From: Zoogloea ramigera
GTDB lineage: Bacteria > Pseudomonadota > Gammaproteobacteria > Burkholderiales > Rhodocyclaceae
Direction: 5' to 3'
Assembly (NCBI RefSeq): GCF_006539865.1
Contig: NZ_BJNV01000012.1
Coordinates: 1 to 64,000 of the forward strand
Length of the DNA stretch: 64,000 bases
The notes under the pieces were generated by a model, which saw only the letters and a list, made by a program, of their open reading frames with translations, was not told the DNA's origin and ran no database searches. A program made the translations under genes and the position numbers. Each line of letters begins with the position of its first letter. The stretch's first letter is position 1. This document shows, in pieces, positions 1 through 8,711 of the stretch.

Positions 1-14
1 CCCCCCAAGGGGGT

Positions 15-49
15 TCTAGGAAACCTGGGGCGGCCCTGCATTTCCTTGA
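15..49. repeat. 35-bp dispersed inverted repeat, copy 1
   Basis: Arms TCTAGGAAACC and CATTTCCTTGA flank the 13-base core TGGGGCGGCCCTG, which is the exact reverse complement of the core in the copies at 2643 and 47775. It lies between the window edge and the stop codon of the first gene. It looks like a short palindromic repeat of the REP or small MITE type; the family is not one I can name. Confidence 0.6.
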
Positions 50-69
50 CAGGCTTTCAGCTGACGTTT

Positions 70-594
70 TCAGGCGTGATTGAGGCCGAGCAGGTTCATC
101 GGCCCGTTGGAGGTGTTCAGCACGATCGAGCTCATGCCGCTGCCCTGCTGCTGCTGGACGCCGTAGATCGACAGATCGCCGGTGTCGAAGGCAAACACAT
201 CGCCCGAAAGCTTGAGCAGGAGCCGGCGGGAAGCCGGAAACCAGGCGTAGGCCATGTCGTTCTGGCTGCCCGAACTGGCCGGCGAACCGAGCTCGGACGG
301 CCACCAGTTGCCCGACTGCGCAAACCCCCAGTTGCCCTGGGGCGGTGCCATCGCCGGCTGGGGTTCACGGTGCTGGGACAGTTCGCTCAGCAGGCTGCCG
401 ACGCGCCACTTGAGGTTGTCGTTGAACATGTCACCGATCATCATCATGCCGCCGCTCATCCACTGGCCCATGCCGCCGAGCTCCGGGTGGCTGAACTGTG
501 CCTGGCTGAAACCACCGGCCTGCAATGCCGCGTAAGCAGCGCGCCCTGCGTCACCACTGAACCCATGACGGGCTGCGATCTCTTCTATGCTCAT
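70..594 (-). CDS. Hypothetical protein, 174 aa
   Basis: I do not recognise a family. The N-terminal 30 residues look like a short helical segment, followed by a Gly/Met-rich stretch (about residues 40-60, with WMSGGMMMIGDM) and a C-terminal half rich in aromatic and beta-type residues. There is no signal peptide and no convincing membrane segment. The ATG at 594 is preceded by AGGA at good spacing. It lies 41 bases downstream of the transglutaminase-like gene on the same strand and may share its transcript. The long overlapping plus-strand frame is compositional shadow. Function unknown. Confidence 0.7.
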   Translation of the reverse strand: MSIEEIAARHGFSGDAGRAAYAALQAGGFSQAQFSHPELGGMGQWMSGGMMMIGDMFNDNLKWRVGSLLSELSQHREPQPAMAPPQGNWGFAQSGNWWPSELGSPASSGSQNDMAYAWFPASRRLLLKLSGDVFAFDTGDLSIYGVQQQQGSGMSSIVLNTSNGPMNLLGLNHA

Positions 595-635
595 GGGATT
601 TCCTGTCGAAAGGTAAAAAATGTCTGGGCAAGCGG

Positions 636-1541
636 CTAGATCTGCCCCGCCGGGCGCGTGCCCGCCAGCGGCGGCAGGCCGTCGTCGGTCGACAGGGCTT
701 CCGGCCGACGGCGGGGTAGCTCGACTGAATTGAACGCATCTTCGACGGCCTTGATGACGATCACCGGCGGCTCGGCACGAACACTGCCGAAGATCGTCGC
801 GAACGAGACATCGGCCGCATCGCGCCCGACCCCGAAGCGCATCAGCCCCATCGGGATCGCGGTGGCGGAGGGGTCGAAGAGATACCAGCGGTCGCCGAGG
901 AAGACCTCGACATAGGCGTGAAAATCACTCGGGCCGAGGGCCGGGTCGGCGCCGAAATCGATGCCGGTGGCGAAACGGGCCGGAATGTTGAGGGCCCGGC
1001 ACAGGGCGATCATCAGATGGGCGAAATCCCGGCACACGCCAACCCGCTCGGTGAGCGTATCGACCGCCGAGGTGCTCGCGTTGGTGGTGGCCGACTTGAA
1101 CTCGACGTGTTTGCCGACCCACTCGCAGATGGCGTGCACCCGGCCATAGCCCTGCGGCAGGTGGCCGAACTCGCGCATCGCCACATCGTAGAGGCGATCG
1201 GACTGGCAATAACGGCTCGGATACAGATAGGTCAGCACGTCGGCCGGCAGGCGGGCCACCGGCACCTCCGGGACCAGCGCCGGCGCGGCCACGTGGTGGT
1301 TCAGCTCGACCGTGGCGCTGTAGCGCAGGCGCAGCGGGCCGGGCTCGGCGCGGAGGCGCATGTAGCGGTTGCCGGTGGACGAATCGGTATGGACCTGGGG
1401 CAGCAGAAATTGCCCGAGTTCCATCATCTCCGTCACGACCCGCTGCTGGCGGGTGTGGGCGGCATGGATGTTGAAGACGAAGTCGCAGCCCGGCGGCGCG
1501 ACTTCATATTTGAGCTCGACCGAGAATACCAGTCTGACCAT
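636..1541 (-). CDS. Transglutaminase-like cysteine peptidase family protein
   Basis: From the ATG at 1541 the product has 301 residues. The first 110 or so residues match the beta-rich N-terminal domain of bacterial transglutaminase-like proteins, and the catalytic triad is visible: Cys170 in GVCRDFAHL, His208 in DFHAYVEV and Asp223 in LFDPSA. These proteins are papain-fold hydrolases or amide-modifying enzymes of unknown substrate in bacteria; no export signal is seen, so it is probably cytoplasmic. The frame stays open upstream to 1631, but the added residues are basic and unlike the family, so the start at MVRLVFSVEL is preferred. Its partner may be the hypothetical gene downstream. Confidence 0.85.
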   Translation of the reverse strand: MVRLVFSVELKYEVAPPGCDFVFNIHAAHTRQQRVVTEMMELGQFLLPQVHTDSSTGNRYMRLRAEPGPLRLRYSATVELNHHVAAPALVPEVPVARLPADVLTYLYPSRYCQSDRLYDVAMREFGHLPQGYGRVHAICEWVGKHVEFKSATTNASTSAVDTLTERVGVCRDFAHLMIALCRALNIPARFATGIDFGADPALGPSDFHAYVEVFLGDRWYLFDPSATAIPMGLMRFGVGRDAADVSFATIFGSVRAEPPVIVIKAVEDAFNSVELPRRRPEALSTDDGLPPLAGTRPAGQI

Positions 1542-1704
1542 GGGTGTCCCAGAAAGTGGCTTCGACGCGCGTTGCGGGTCGCCCGCCAGGATTGATCGTG
1601 TGGGCCGGCATGGCTGAACGCCAACCGGCAACAGGCCTCAATCCTACTCTGCGGCGGCGCAACATGCGGAATTTTGTGCGCTGCGATAACGGTATTACGC
1701 GTTT

Positions 1705-2523
1705 TCAGGCTCGGTACAGGTTCACATCGTCGCGGGTTGCCAGCGCAACCTTGCGGGCCGCGTCGGCAAAGTCCTCGCCCGACCCGGCATAAAGGATCGC
1801 CCGCGACGACGAGATCATCAGGCCCGTGCCCGCAGCCGTACGGCCGGCCCTGACGGTGGCCTCCACGTCGCCGCCCTGGGCACCGATGCCGGGCACCAGC
1901 AGCGGCAGATCGCCCACGATGGAGCGCACATCGGCGAGCTCTTGCGGGAAGGTCGCGCCGACCACCAGCGCGTTCTGGCCGTGGGTGTTCCACTTGCCGG
2001 CAACGAGCTCGGCCACGTGCTGGTAGAGCTTGCGCCCGCCCTCGACGGTGAGGTTCTGCAGGTCGGAGCCGCCCGGGTTGGAGGTGCGGCACAGCACGAT
2101 CAGGCCCCGGTCGGAAAATTCGAGGTAAGGCTCGACCGAATCGAAGCCCATGTAAGGGTTCACCGTCAGCGCGTCGGCGCCGTAGCGCTCGAAGGCCTCG
2201 CGGGCGTACTGCTGGGCGGTGGCGCCGATGTCGCCGCGCTTGGCGTCGAGCACCACCGGCACCGTCGGGTGGTTCTGTTGGATGTAGGCGATCAGGTCCT
2301 GCAGCTGGTCTTCAGCGCGCTCGGCGGCGAAATAGGCGATCTGCGGCTTGAAGGCGCAGGCCAGGTCGGCGGTGGCATCGACGATGCCCTTGCAGAAAGC
2401 CAGCACCGCATCCGGCCGGCCCTTGAGGTGGGCCGGAAAACGCTTGATGTCCGGGTCCAGCCCGACGCACAACAGGGAGTCATTGTTCTGCCAGGCGGCA
2501 GCCAGCTTGGAACGGAAATCCAT
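1705..2523 (-). CDS. pyrF: Orotidine 5'-phosphate decarboxylase
   Basis: This enzyme decarboxylates OMP to UMP in the last step of pyrimidine synthesis in the cytosol. The 272-residue length, the N-terminal CVGLDPD segment and the active-site segment [14 protein letters not shown] (the Asp-Lys-Asp catalytic array) identify the longer type-2 PyrF common in betaproteobacteria, mycobacteria and myxobacteria. The C-terminal phosphate-binding part includes [12 protein letters not shown]. Start ATG at 2523. It is a single gene with no pyrimidine neighbours. The 170 bases upstream hold a copy of the 35-bp dispersed repeat. Confidence 0.95.
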   Translation of the reverse strand: MDFRSKLAAAWQNNDSLLCVGLDPDIKRFPAHLKGRPDAVLAFCKGIVDATADLACAFKPQIAYFAAERAEDQLQDLIAYIQQNHPTVPVVLDAKRGDIGATAQQYAREAFERYGADALTVNPYMGFDSVEPYLEFSDRGLIVLCRTSNPGGSDLQNLTVEGGRKLYQHVAELVAGKWNTHGQNALVVGATFPQELADVRSIVGDLPLLVPGIGAQGGDVEATVRAGRTAAGTGLMISSSRAILYAGSGEDFADAARKVALATRDDVNLYRA

Positions 2524-2642
2524 GATCGAAGGGCCCGCAGCCCGCAGAGTGAAATCAGGCTGCCAATTCTACCAGCCTAGCCCGCTGCGGGCCCGGGGCA
2601 GCGGCGGGCACCGGACTTCCCCGCCGCCCGCCGCCACGCCTC

Positions 2643-2677
2643 TCGAGGAAACGCAGGGCCGCCCCAAATTTGCGTTG
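2643..2677. repeat. 35-bp dispersed inverted repeat, copy 2 (right arm degraded)
   Basis: Left arm TCGAGGAAACG is followed by the constant core CAGGGCCGCCCCA at 2654-2666. The right arm has decayed and matches the consensus CGTTTCCTTGA at only about half its positions. It lies between pyrF and the thiolase gene. Confidence 0.55.
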
Positions 2678-2694
2678 CGGTGCCCTGAGGGCTC

Positions 2695-3894
2695 TTACAG
2701 CCGCTCGAACACCCCCGCCGCCCCCATGCCGGTGCCGATGCACATGCTGATCATGCCGTAGCGGCCACCGCTGCGCTGCAGGCCATGCACCAGCGTGGCG
2801 GTGCGGATCGCCCCGGTCGCCCCGAGGGGATGGCCGAGGGCGATGGCGCCGCCGAGCGGGTTGACCCGCGCCGGGTTGAGCTCGAGGTCGTGCATCACCG
2901 CCAGCGCCTGGGCCGCGAAGGCCTCGTTGAGCTCGATCCAGTCGAGCTGCTGCTGGCTGATGCCCACCTGCGCCAGCGCCTTCGGGATCGCCGCCACCGG
3001 GCCGATGCCCATGATCTCCGGCGGCACGCCGGCCACCGCATAGGTGCAGAAGCGCGCCAGCGGCGTCAGGTTGAACTGCTTGAGGATCTTCTCGGACACC
3101 AGCAACACCGCCGCAGCACCATCCGACATCTGGGACGCGTTGCCCGCCGTCACTGTGCCGCGGGCGTGGAAGACCGGCTTCAGCCGCCCAAGGCTGTCGA
3201 CGCTGACATCGGCACGGGCGCCTTCGTCGTCTTCGGCAAGGCGCTGGCGAATACGCAGCTCACCGGTCTTCAGATCGGGCAGATGCTCGCTGAAGGCCAG
3301 GGGCGAGATCTCCGCCTTGAAATGCCCGGCGGCAATCGCCGCGCAGGCCTTGCGGTGGGATTCGACCGCGAAGGCGTCCTGCGCGTCGCGGCCGATCTGC
3401 CATTGCTGGGCGACCTTCTCGGCGGTCAGGCCCATGCCGAAGGCGATGCCGCGCTGCTCGTCGGCGGCGAACACTGCCGGGTTGACCACGACCTTGTTGC
3501 CCATCATGTTGGTCATCACGGTCATCGACTCGGTGCCGGCGGCGATCATCACGTCGGCGTTGCCGAGCTGGATCTGGCTGGCGGCGTCGGCTACCGCCTG
3601 CAGCCCCGACGAGCAGAAGCGGTTGATCGTGATGCCCGGCACCGTGTTGGGCAGGCCGGCCAGAAGCACGCCGATGCGCGCCACGTTCATGCCCTGCTCG
3701 GCCTCGGGCATCGCACAGCCGACGATCACGTCGCCGATCAGGGCCGGGTCCAGCCCCGGCGCCTGGGCCATCACGCTCTTCAGCACATGAGCCAGCAGGT
3801 CATCCGGCCGCACGTTGCGGAACATGCCCTTGCGCCGGGCGACCGGCGTGCGGGTCGCGGCGACGATGTAGGCGTCCTGAATCTGTCTTTCCAT
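2695..3894 (-). CDS. fadA: Acetyl-CoA C-acyltransferase (3-ketoacyl-CoA thiolase)
   Basis: This thiolase cleaves 3-ketoacyl-CoA with CoA to give acetyl-CoA and a shortened acyl-CoA, the last beta-oxidation step. Visible hallmarks are the nucleophilic Cys in NRFCSSGLQAV, the GHP motif in ALGHPLGATGA, and the second active-site Cys in MCIGTGMGAAG near the C-terminus. The preferred ATG at 3894 gives 399 residues and has GGTGG about 8 bases upstream; an in-frame GTG at 3906 would add four residues. The gene lies 16 bases after the dehydrogenase/hydratase gene on the same strand, so it is very likely co-transcribed with it and the two products probably cooperate. Gene symbol by analogy with the FadBA pair. 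Confidence 0.93.
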   Translation of the reverse strand: MERQIQDAYIVAATRTPVARRKGMFRNVRPDDLLAHVLKSVMAQAPGLDPALIGDVIVGCAMPEAEQGMNVARIGVLLAGLPNTVPGITINRFCSSGLQAVADAASQIQLGNADVMIAAGTESMTVMTNMMGNKVVVNPAVFAADEQRGIAFGMGLTAEKVAQQWQIGRDAQDAFAVESHRKACAAIAAGHFKAEISPLAFSEHLPDLKTGELRIRQRLAEDDEGARADVSVDSLGRLKPVFHARGTVTAGNASQMSDGAAAVLLVSEKILKQFNLTPLARFCTYAVAGVPPEIMGIGPVAAIPKALAQVGISQQQLDWIELNEAFAAQALAVMHDLELNPARVNPLGGAIALGHPLGATGAIRTATLVHGLQRSGGRYGMISMCIGTGMGAAGVFERL

Positions 3895-3910
3895 TTTGTT
3901 GTCCACCGTC

Positions 3911-6307
3911 TCAGTTACGCAGGGGTTTGCCGGTTTCGAGCATGTGCTGGATGCGCGCCCGGGTCTCCGGGGTCTTCAGGAGTTCAATGAATTCCCGGCG
4001 CTCCACTGCCAGCAGCCACGCTTCGTCCACCAGGCTGCCGTACTCCACCTCGCCGCCGCACAGGGCCACCGCCACCGCGCGGGAGACGCGGTAATCGTGG
4101 GCCGAGATCATGCCGCCCTCGCGCATGTTGACCAGGGTCATCTCCATGGCGGCGATGCCGGCGCGGCCAGCCACCGGCACCCCGCGCGCCGGCACCGGCG
4201 GCACGTAACCGGCGTCGGCCAGCAGGCGGGCCTCCTTGAGGGCGACCCACAGCAGCTCGCGGGGGTGGAACAGGATCGTGTCGTCCGCCGAGGCGTAGCC
4301 CAGCGCAACGGCCTCGTGGGCACTCTTGCCGGTCTTGCCGGTGGCGACGGCCATGAAGGCCGGCGTCAGCCTGCCGAGCACCTCGCCGGCGGTACCCGAC
4401 TGGGCTGCCCAGCGCGCCGCGCCGAGCGCCAGCTCCTTGCAGCCGCCCCCCGACGGGATCAGGCCGACGCCCACCTCCACCAGGCCGAGCTGGCTCTCCA
4501 GCGCCAGCACGCGCTTGCGGGCGTGCATCGCAAACTCGCAGCCGCCGCCCAGCGCCATGCCCTGCACGGCCGCCACCACCGGCACAGGCGAAAACTTGAT
4601 CGCCATCGCCGTCTGCTGAAAGCGGCTCACCGTGCGCTCGAGGCGCTCAAAATCGCCGGCCACGCACGCGTCGTGGATCTGCTTGAGGTCGGCCCCCACC
4701 GCAAACGGCGCCTCGTGCCAGATCACCAGGCCGTCCAGCTCACGTTCGGCGCGGGACAAGGCCTCCAGCAGTCCGTCCACCACGTCGTCGCCGATGGCGT
4801 GCATCTTCGACTTGAAGGAGACGATGCCGATGCCGGCATCCACGGTCGGCAGGCGCCACAGGCGCACGCCGCCGTTCTCGAACAGGGTTTCGCCGCTATC
4901 CTCCGGCCGTGCGCCGGCCTCGCCGAGGAGCAGCTCCGGGAAGAGCTGGCGCGTGTAGACCGGCAACGTGGAGCGCGGGACGTCCATCTGCCGGCACGCC
5001 GACCACGAGCCCGCCGCGCCATGCACGCCGCTGCGCCCGGGCGCCGTCACCCAAGCCGGCAGCGGCGCCCGGCTCATCGCCCGGCCGGCCTCGATGTCGG
5101 CGGCGATCGCCTGAGCCGTGTCGGCCCAGCCCGCCGCCTGCCACAGCTCGAAGGGCCCCTGCGCCCAGCCGAAGCCCCAGCGCAGCGCAAAATCCACGTC
5201 GCGGGCGTTGTCGGCCACGTTCTCCAGTTGCACCGCGCAATAGTGGAAGAGGTCGCGGAAGATCGCCCACAAAAACTGCGCCTGCACGTCGCCCGATTGG
5301 CGCAAAGCCTTGAGGCGGGCGGCCGGGTCGGCGAGCTGGAGGATGGCGGCGACTTCGGCGGAGAGGGCGTCGTCGCTGGCCCTGTAGTCGCCGGAGGCCG
5401 GGTCGAACACCTCGATCGTCTTGCCCTGCTTGCGGTATATGCCGGCCTTGGTCTTCTGGCCCAGCGCGCCGCGGGCGATCAGCCCATCGAGCCACGCCGG
5501 CGCCTTGAAGAAGGCATGCCACGGGTCGCTCGGCAGGGTGTCGCGCATGGTGTTCACGACGTGGGCCAGGGTGTCCAGGCCGACCACGTCGCCGGTCCGG
5601 AAGGTGGCGCTGCGAGGGCGGCCGATCTTTGGCCCGGTCAGGGCGTCTGCGGTGTCGAAGCCCAGGCCGAAGGCCGCGGTGTGGTGCATCACAGCCAAAA
5701 TGGAGAACACGCCGATGCGGTTGGCGACGAAATTGGGCGTGTCGAGCGCCCGCACGACGCCCTTGCCCAGCCGCGTGGTGAGCCAGGTTTCGAGCCCGTC
5801 CAGCATCGCCGGGGCCGAGTCGCGGGTGGCGATGATCTCGACGAGGGGCATGTAGCGCGGCGGGTTGAAGAAATGGATGCCGCAAAAATTGGGCCGCAGC
5901 GCCGCCGGCAGCGCCTCGGCCAGCCCGTTGATCGACAGACCCGAGGTATTCGACGCCAGCACGGTGCCCGGCGTAACGAAGGGTGCGATGCGGGTGTACA
6001 GGTCGTTCTTCCAGTCCATCCGCTCGGCGATGGCCTCGATGATCAGGTCGCAACCGGACAACAATTCCAGGTGCTCGTCGTAGTTGGCCGCGTCGATGTA
6101 CTGCAGCGTGTCGCGGCTCACCAGCGGCGAGGGCTGCAGGCGCTTGAGGCCATCGAGCGCCCTCTTCACCACGCCGTTCTTGTCACCCTCCTTCGCCGGC
6201 AGGTCGAACAGCACCACCGGCACCCTGGCATTGGCGAGGTGGGCGGCGATCTGCGCGCCCATCACCCCTGCGCCGAGGACCGCCGCTTTCTTGACTACCC
6301 ATTTCAT
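3911..6307 (-). CDS. 3-hydroxyacyl-CoA dehydrogenase / enoyl-CoA hydratase fusion
   Basis: Bifunctional beta-oxidation enzyme: hydrates enoyl-CoA and oxidises 3-hydroxyacyl-CoA with NAD. The N-terminal Rossmann fold starts with AAVLGAGVMGAQIAAHLANA; two C-terminal 3HCDH-type helical domains follow to about residue 400; the crotonase domain lies in roughly residues 460-690 with the oxyanion-hole segment MALGGGCEFAMHA and the catalytic Glu in GLVEVGVGLIPSGGG. This order (dehydrogenase first, hydratase last) is the reverse of E. coli FadB. The ATG at 6307 (798 residues) has AGGAG at 9-base spacing; an alternative ATG at 6334 would overlap the ligase stop by four bases. The middle gene of a ligase-dehydrogenase-thiolase operon. 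Confidence 0.92.
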   Translation of the reverse strand: MKWVVKKAAVLGAGVMGAQIAAHLANARVPVVLFDLPAKEGDKNGVVKRALDGLKRLQPSPLVSRDTLQYIDAANYDEHLELLSGCDLIIEAIAERMDWKNDLYTRIAPFVTPGTVLASNTSGLSINGLAEALPAALRPNFCGIHFFNPPRYMPLVEIIATRDSAPAMLDGLETWLTTRLGKGVVRALDTPNFVANRIGVFSILAVMHHTAAFGLGFDTADALTGPKIGRPRSATFRTGDVVGLDTLAHVVNTMRDTLPSDPWHAFFKAPAWLDGLIARGALGQKTKAGIYRKQGKTIEVFDPASGDYRASDDALSAEVAAILQLADPAARLKALRQSGDVQAQFLWAIFRDLFHYCAVQLENVADNARDVDFALRWGFGWAQGPFELWQAAGWADTAQAIAADIEAGRAMSRAPLPAWVTAPGRSGVHGAAGSWSACRQMDVPRSTLPVYTRQLFPELLLGEAGARPEDSGETLFENGGVRLWRLPTVDAGIGIVSFKSKMHAIGDDVVDGLLEALSRAERELDGLVIWHEAPFAVGADLKQIHDACVAGDFERLERTVSRFQQTAMAIKFSPVPVVAAVQGMALGGGCEFAMHARKRVLALESQLGLVEVGVGLIPSGGGCKELALGAARWAAQSGTAGEVLGRLTPAFMAVATGKTGKSAHEAVALGYASADDTILFHPRELLWVALKEARLLADAGYVPPVPARGVPVAGRAGIAAMEMTLVNMREGGMISAHDYRVSRAVAVALCGGEVEYGSLVDEAWLLAVERREFIELLKTPETRARIQHMLETGKPLRN

Positions 6308-6330
6308 GCTTGGAATCTCCTGAATCTGCT

Positions 6331-7971
6331 TCATCCGGCCAGCTGCTCGCGCATGGCCTTCTTGTTGAGCTTGCCGACGCTGGTGCGAGCCAGGCTGTCG
6401 ACGAAAAGCACCCGGTCGGGCACCGCGAACTTCGAGATGTGGCCCTCGTCGGCAAAGCGCTGGACGTGGGCCTTGATGTCATCGGCGGTGGCTGCCTGGC
6501 CGGCCTTGACGACGACCATCGCCAACGGGCGCTCGCCCCATTTGTCGTCCTTGACGCCGACCACCGCCACTTCAGTGACGGCCGGATGCTGGGAGACGAT
6601 GCTTTCCAGCTCCAGCGACGACACCCACTCGCCGCCGGTCTTGATGACATCCTTCAGGCGGTCGGTGACCGTCAACATGCCGCGGGGGTCGATGGCGCCG
6701 ATGTCGCCGGTGTGCAGGTAGCCGCCGGCCCACAGGTCTTGGGATGCGGCCGGGTTGTGCAGATAGCCCTGGGTCAGCCACGGGGTGCGCACCACGATCT
6801 CGCCGGTGGCCTTGCCGTCGCGGCTCACGTCAAGCATGTCGCCGTCCACGGTGCGCAGATCCACCAGCGGGATCGGGTAGCCGGTGCGGATGCGCTCGGC
6901 CGCTTCGGCGTCGACATCCGGCAGCGCACTGCGGACGTGGGCGATGGTCAGGATCGGGCAGGTCTCCGACATGCCGTAGCCCGAGAAGACGTCCATCCCC
7001 CGCGCCAGCGCCGCAGCGGCGAGGCCCTTGGGGAAGGCCGCCCCGCCGATGATCATCTTGCAGCCCGAAAGGTCCACGTCGGCGCCGGCCTTGTCGGCGA
7101 GCAGCATGTGCAGGATGGTCGGCACGCAGTGGGAGAAGCTCACGCCCTCGCTGGCGATCAGCTTGAGCAGCATGTCCGGGCTGTAGCGGCCGGGGTAAAC
7201 CTGCTTCATGCCGAGCATGGTCGCCAGGTAAGGCATGCCCCAGGCGTGCACGTGGAACATCGGGGTGATCGGCATGTACACGTCGTCGCGGTGCACCCGC
7301 CCCTGCCCGGCCGCGCTGCCGAGGGCCGTCGCCACCGCCAGGGTGTGCAGCACCAGCTGCCGGTGGCTGAAATACACGCCCTTCGGCAGCCCGGTGGTGC
7401 CGGTGGTGTAGAAGGTGGTGGCGCGGGTGTTCTCGTCGAAATCAGGGAAGTCGTAGTCCGGCGATGCCGCGGCCAGCAGGGCTTCGTATTCGCCGGCGTA
7501 GGGGATGCCGAAGCTGCCCAGGGTGGCGCCGTCGTCGCTGATCAGGATGAAGCGCTTCACCGTCTCGAGCTGGTCCTTGATGATCGCCAGCATCGGCACG
7601 AACTCGGCGTTGACGAGCAGCACGTCGGCCCGGGCGTGGTTGAGCGTGTACAAAATCTGCTCCGGCGACAGGCGCACGTTAACGGTCTGCAGCACGGCGC
7701 CCATCATCGGCACGGCAAAGAAGGCCTCCAGGTAGCGGTGGCTGTCCCAGTCCATCACCGCCACCGTGCTGCCCGGCCCGACGCCGAGCCCGGCCAGCGC
7801 GTTGGCCAGCCGGTTCAGGCGCTCGAAGAACTGGCGATAGCTGTGGCGCTGCCGGTCGCGGTAGACGATCTCCTGCCCGCCGGCGGTGGCCCGGGCGGAA
7901 TGCAGCAGCTGCTTGACGAGCATCGGATAGGCGTAGGCTGAGGGCGTCGCCCCGGCGGGTTCGAGCGGCAT
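6331..7971 (-). CDS. Fatty-acid--CoA ligase (AMP-forming, medium/long chain)
   Basis: Activates fatty acids to acyl-CoA through an acyl-adenylate, feeding the beta-oxidation genes downstream. The 546-residue protein has the adenylate-forming P-loop TTFYTTGTTGLPKG near residue 190, the YGMSETCP motif, and the TGDIGAID and KTGGEWVSS motifs of the C-terminal half. The closest style is the AlkK-type medium-chain ligases, but substrate length cannot be read from sequence. Start ATG at 7971 with AGGAG upstream. First gene of the operon ligase, dehydrogenase/hydratase, thiolase. Confidence 0.92.
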   Translation of the reverse strand: MPLEPAGATPSAYAYPMLVKQLLHSARATAGGQEIVYRDRQRHSYRQFFERLNRLANALAGLGVGPGSTVAVMDWDSHRYLEAFFAVPMMGAVLQTVNVRLSPEQILYTLNHARADVLLVNAEFVPMLAIIKDQLETVKRFILISDDGATLGSFGIPYAGEYEALLAAASPDYDFPDFDENTRATTFYTTGTTGLPKGVYFSHRQLVLHTLAVATALGSAAGQGRVHRDDVYMPITPMFHVHAWGMPYLATMLGMKQVYPGRYSPDMLLKLIASEGVSFSHCVPTILHMLLADKAGADVDLSGCKMIIGGAAFPKGLAAAALARGMDVFSGYGMSETCPILTIAHVRSALPDVDAEAAERIRTGYPIPLVDLRTVDGDMLDVSRDGKATGEIVVRTPWLTQGYLHNPAASQDLWAGGYLHTGDIGAIDPRGMLTVTDRLKDVIKTGGEWVSSLELESIVSQHPAVTEVAVVGVKDDKWGERPLAMVVVKAGQAATADDIKAHVQRFADEGHISKFAVPDRVLFVDSLARTSVGKLNKKAMREQLAG

Positions 7972-8078
7972 GCGTGTCTCCTGCTTATCGTTTTTGAAGC
8001 AAAGAGCGTATGCCTGCGGCCGATCGATTCCTGCCGGATATTTCCATCGGCGCTGTCAGATATTTCTGATAACGCGCC

Positions 8079-8711
8079 CTACTCCGCCAGCCCGTGCTCC
8101 AGGCAGTAGCGCACCAGGTCGGCGTTGCTGTGCAGGCCGAGCTTGGCCAGCACGCGGCCGCGGTAGGTGCTCACCGTCTTCACGCTGAGGCAGAGCTCAT
8201 CGCCGATGTCGGTCAGCGAAACGCCCTTCACGATCAGCCGCAGCACATGCCATTCCCGCTCGGTGAGCCGCTTCCAGGCCGGCGGGGCCTCGCCGGCGGC
8301 GGCCTGCAGCAGGCTGCCCTGGGCCATGCCCGGCGGAAGGTAATAACCGCCGCCCGCCGCGATGCGGATCGCCGCGAGCAGCTCGGTGGCCTCGCGGTCC
8401 TTCGACAGGTAGCCCCGCGCGCCGAGCTGCAGGGCGATCGGCGCGTACTGTGCCTCCGGGTACATCGACAGCAGGATGACCGCCTGGGTCGGCCACTCGA
8501 GCCGGATGCGGCGCAGCGTGTCGAGGCCGCTGCGGCCACTCATGTTGATGTCCAGCAGCACCAGCCCGTAGCTGCGCCGGCGCAGGCACTCGATCGCCTC
8601 CTGGCCGTTGGCCGCCTCGGCGACGATGCGCATGTCGGGCTCGTCCGAGAGCAGGCGGCGCATGCCGCTGCGGAAGATCGCGTGGTCGTCCACCATCAGG
8701 ATCTCGATCAC
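8079..8711 (-). CDS. NarL/LuxR-family response regulator
   Basis: A receiver domain (residues 1-120: acidic pair in MVDDHAIF, phospho-acceptor Asp in LVLLDINMSG, Lys in LSKDREA) is joined to a LuxR-type helix-turn-helix (LTEREWHVLRLIVKG to KTVSTYRGRVLAKLGLHS). The GTG at 8711 forms a GTGA overlap with the stop of the upstream kinase, showing translational coupling; this sets the start, although the frame is open further upstream. It is the cognate regulator of that kinase. Because the pair lies directly downstream of actP, it may act like CrbR, which controls acetate uptake and acetyl-CoA synthetase genes; that link is inference from position. Confidence 0.92.
   Translation of the reverse strand: MIEILMVDDHAIFRSGMRRLLSDEPDMRIVAEAANGQEAIECLRRRSYGLVLLDINMSGRSGLDTLRRIRLEWPTQAVILLSMYPEAQYAPIALQLGARGYLSKDREATELLAAIRIAAGGGYYLPPGMAQGSLLQAAAGEAPPAWKRLTEREWHVLRLIVKGVSLTDIGDELCLSVKTVSTYRGRVLAKLGLHSNADLVRYCLEHGLAE

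Noticed and set aside
3896-6721. 941-codon plus-strand open frame opposite the beta-oxidation genes
   Set aside because: It is rich in His, Arg, Gly and Ala with no motifs, and mirrors the codon bias of the real minus-strand gene. The same applies to long frames at 13647-16286, 17438-20020, 49412-51073 and 56338-58563.
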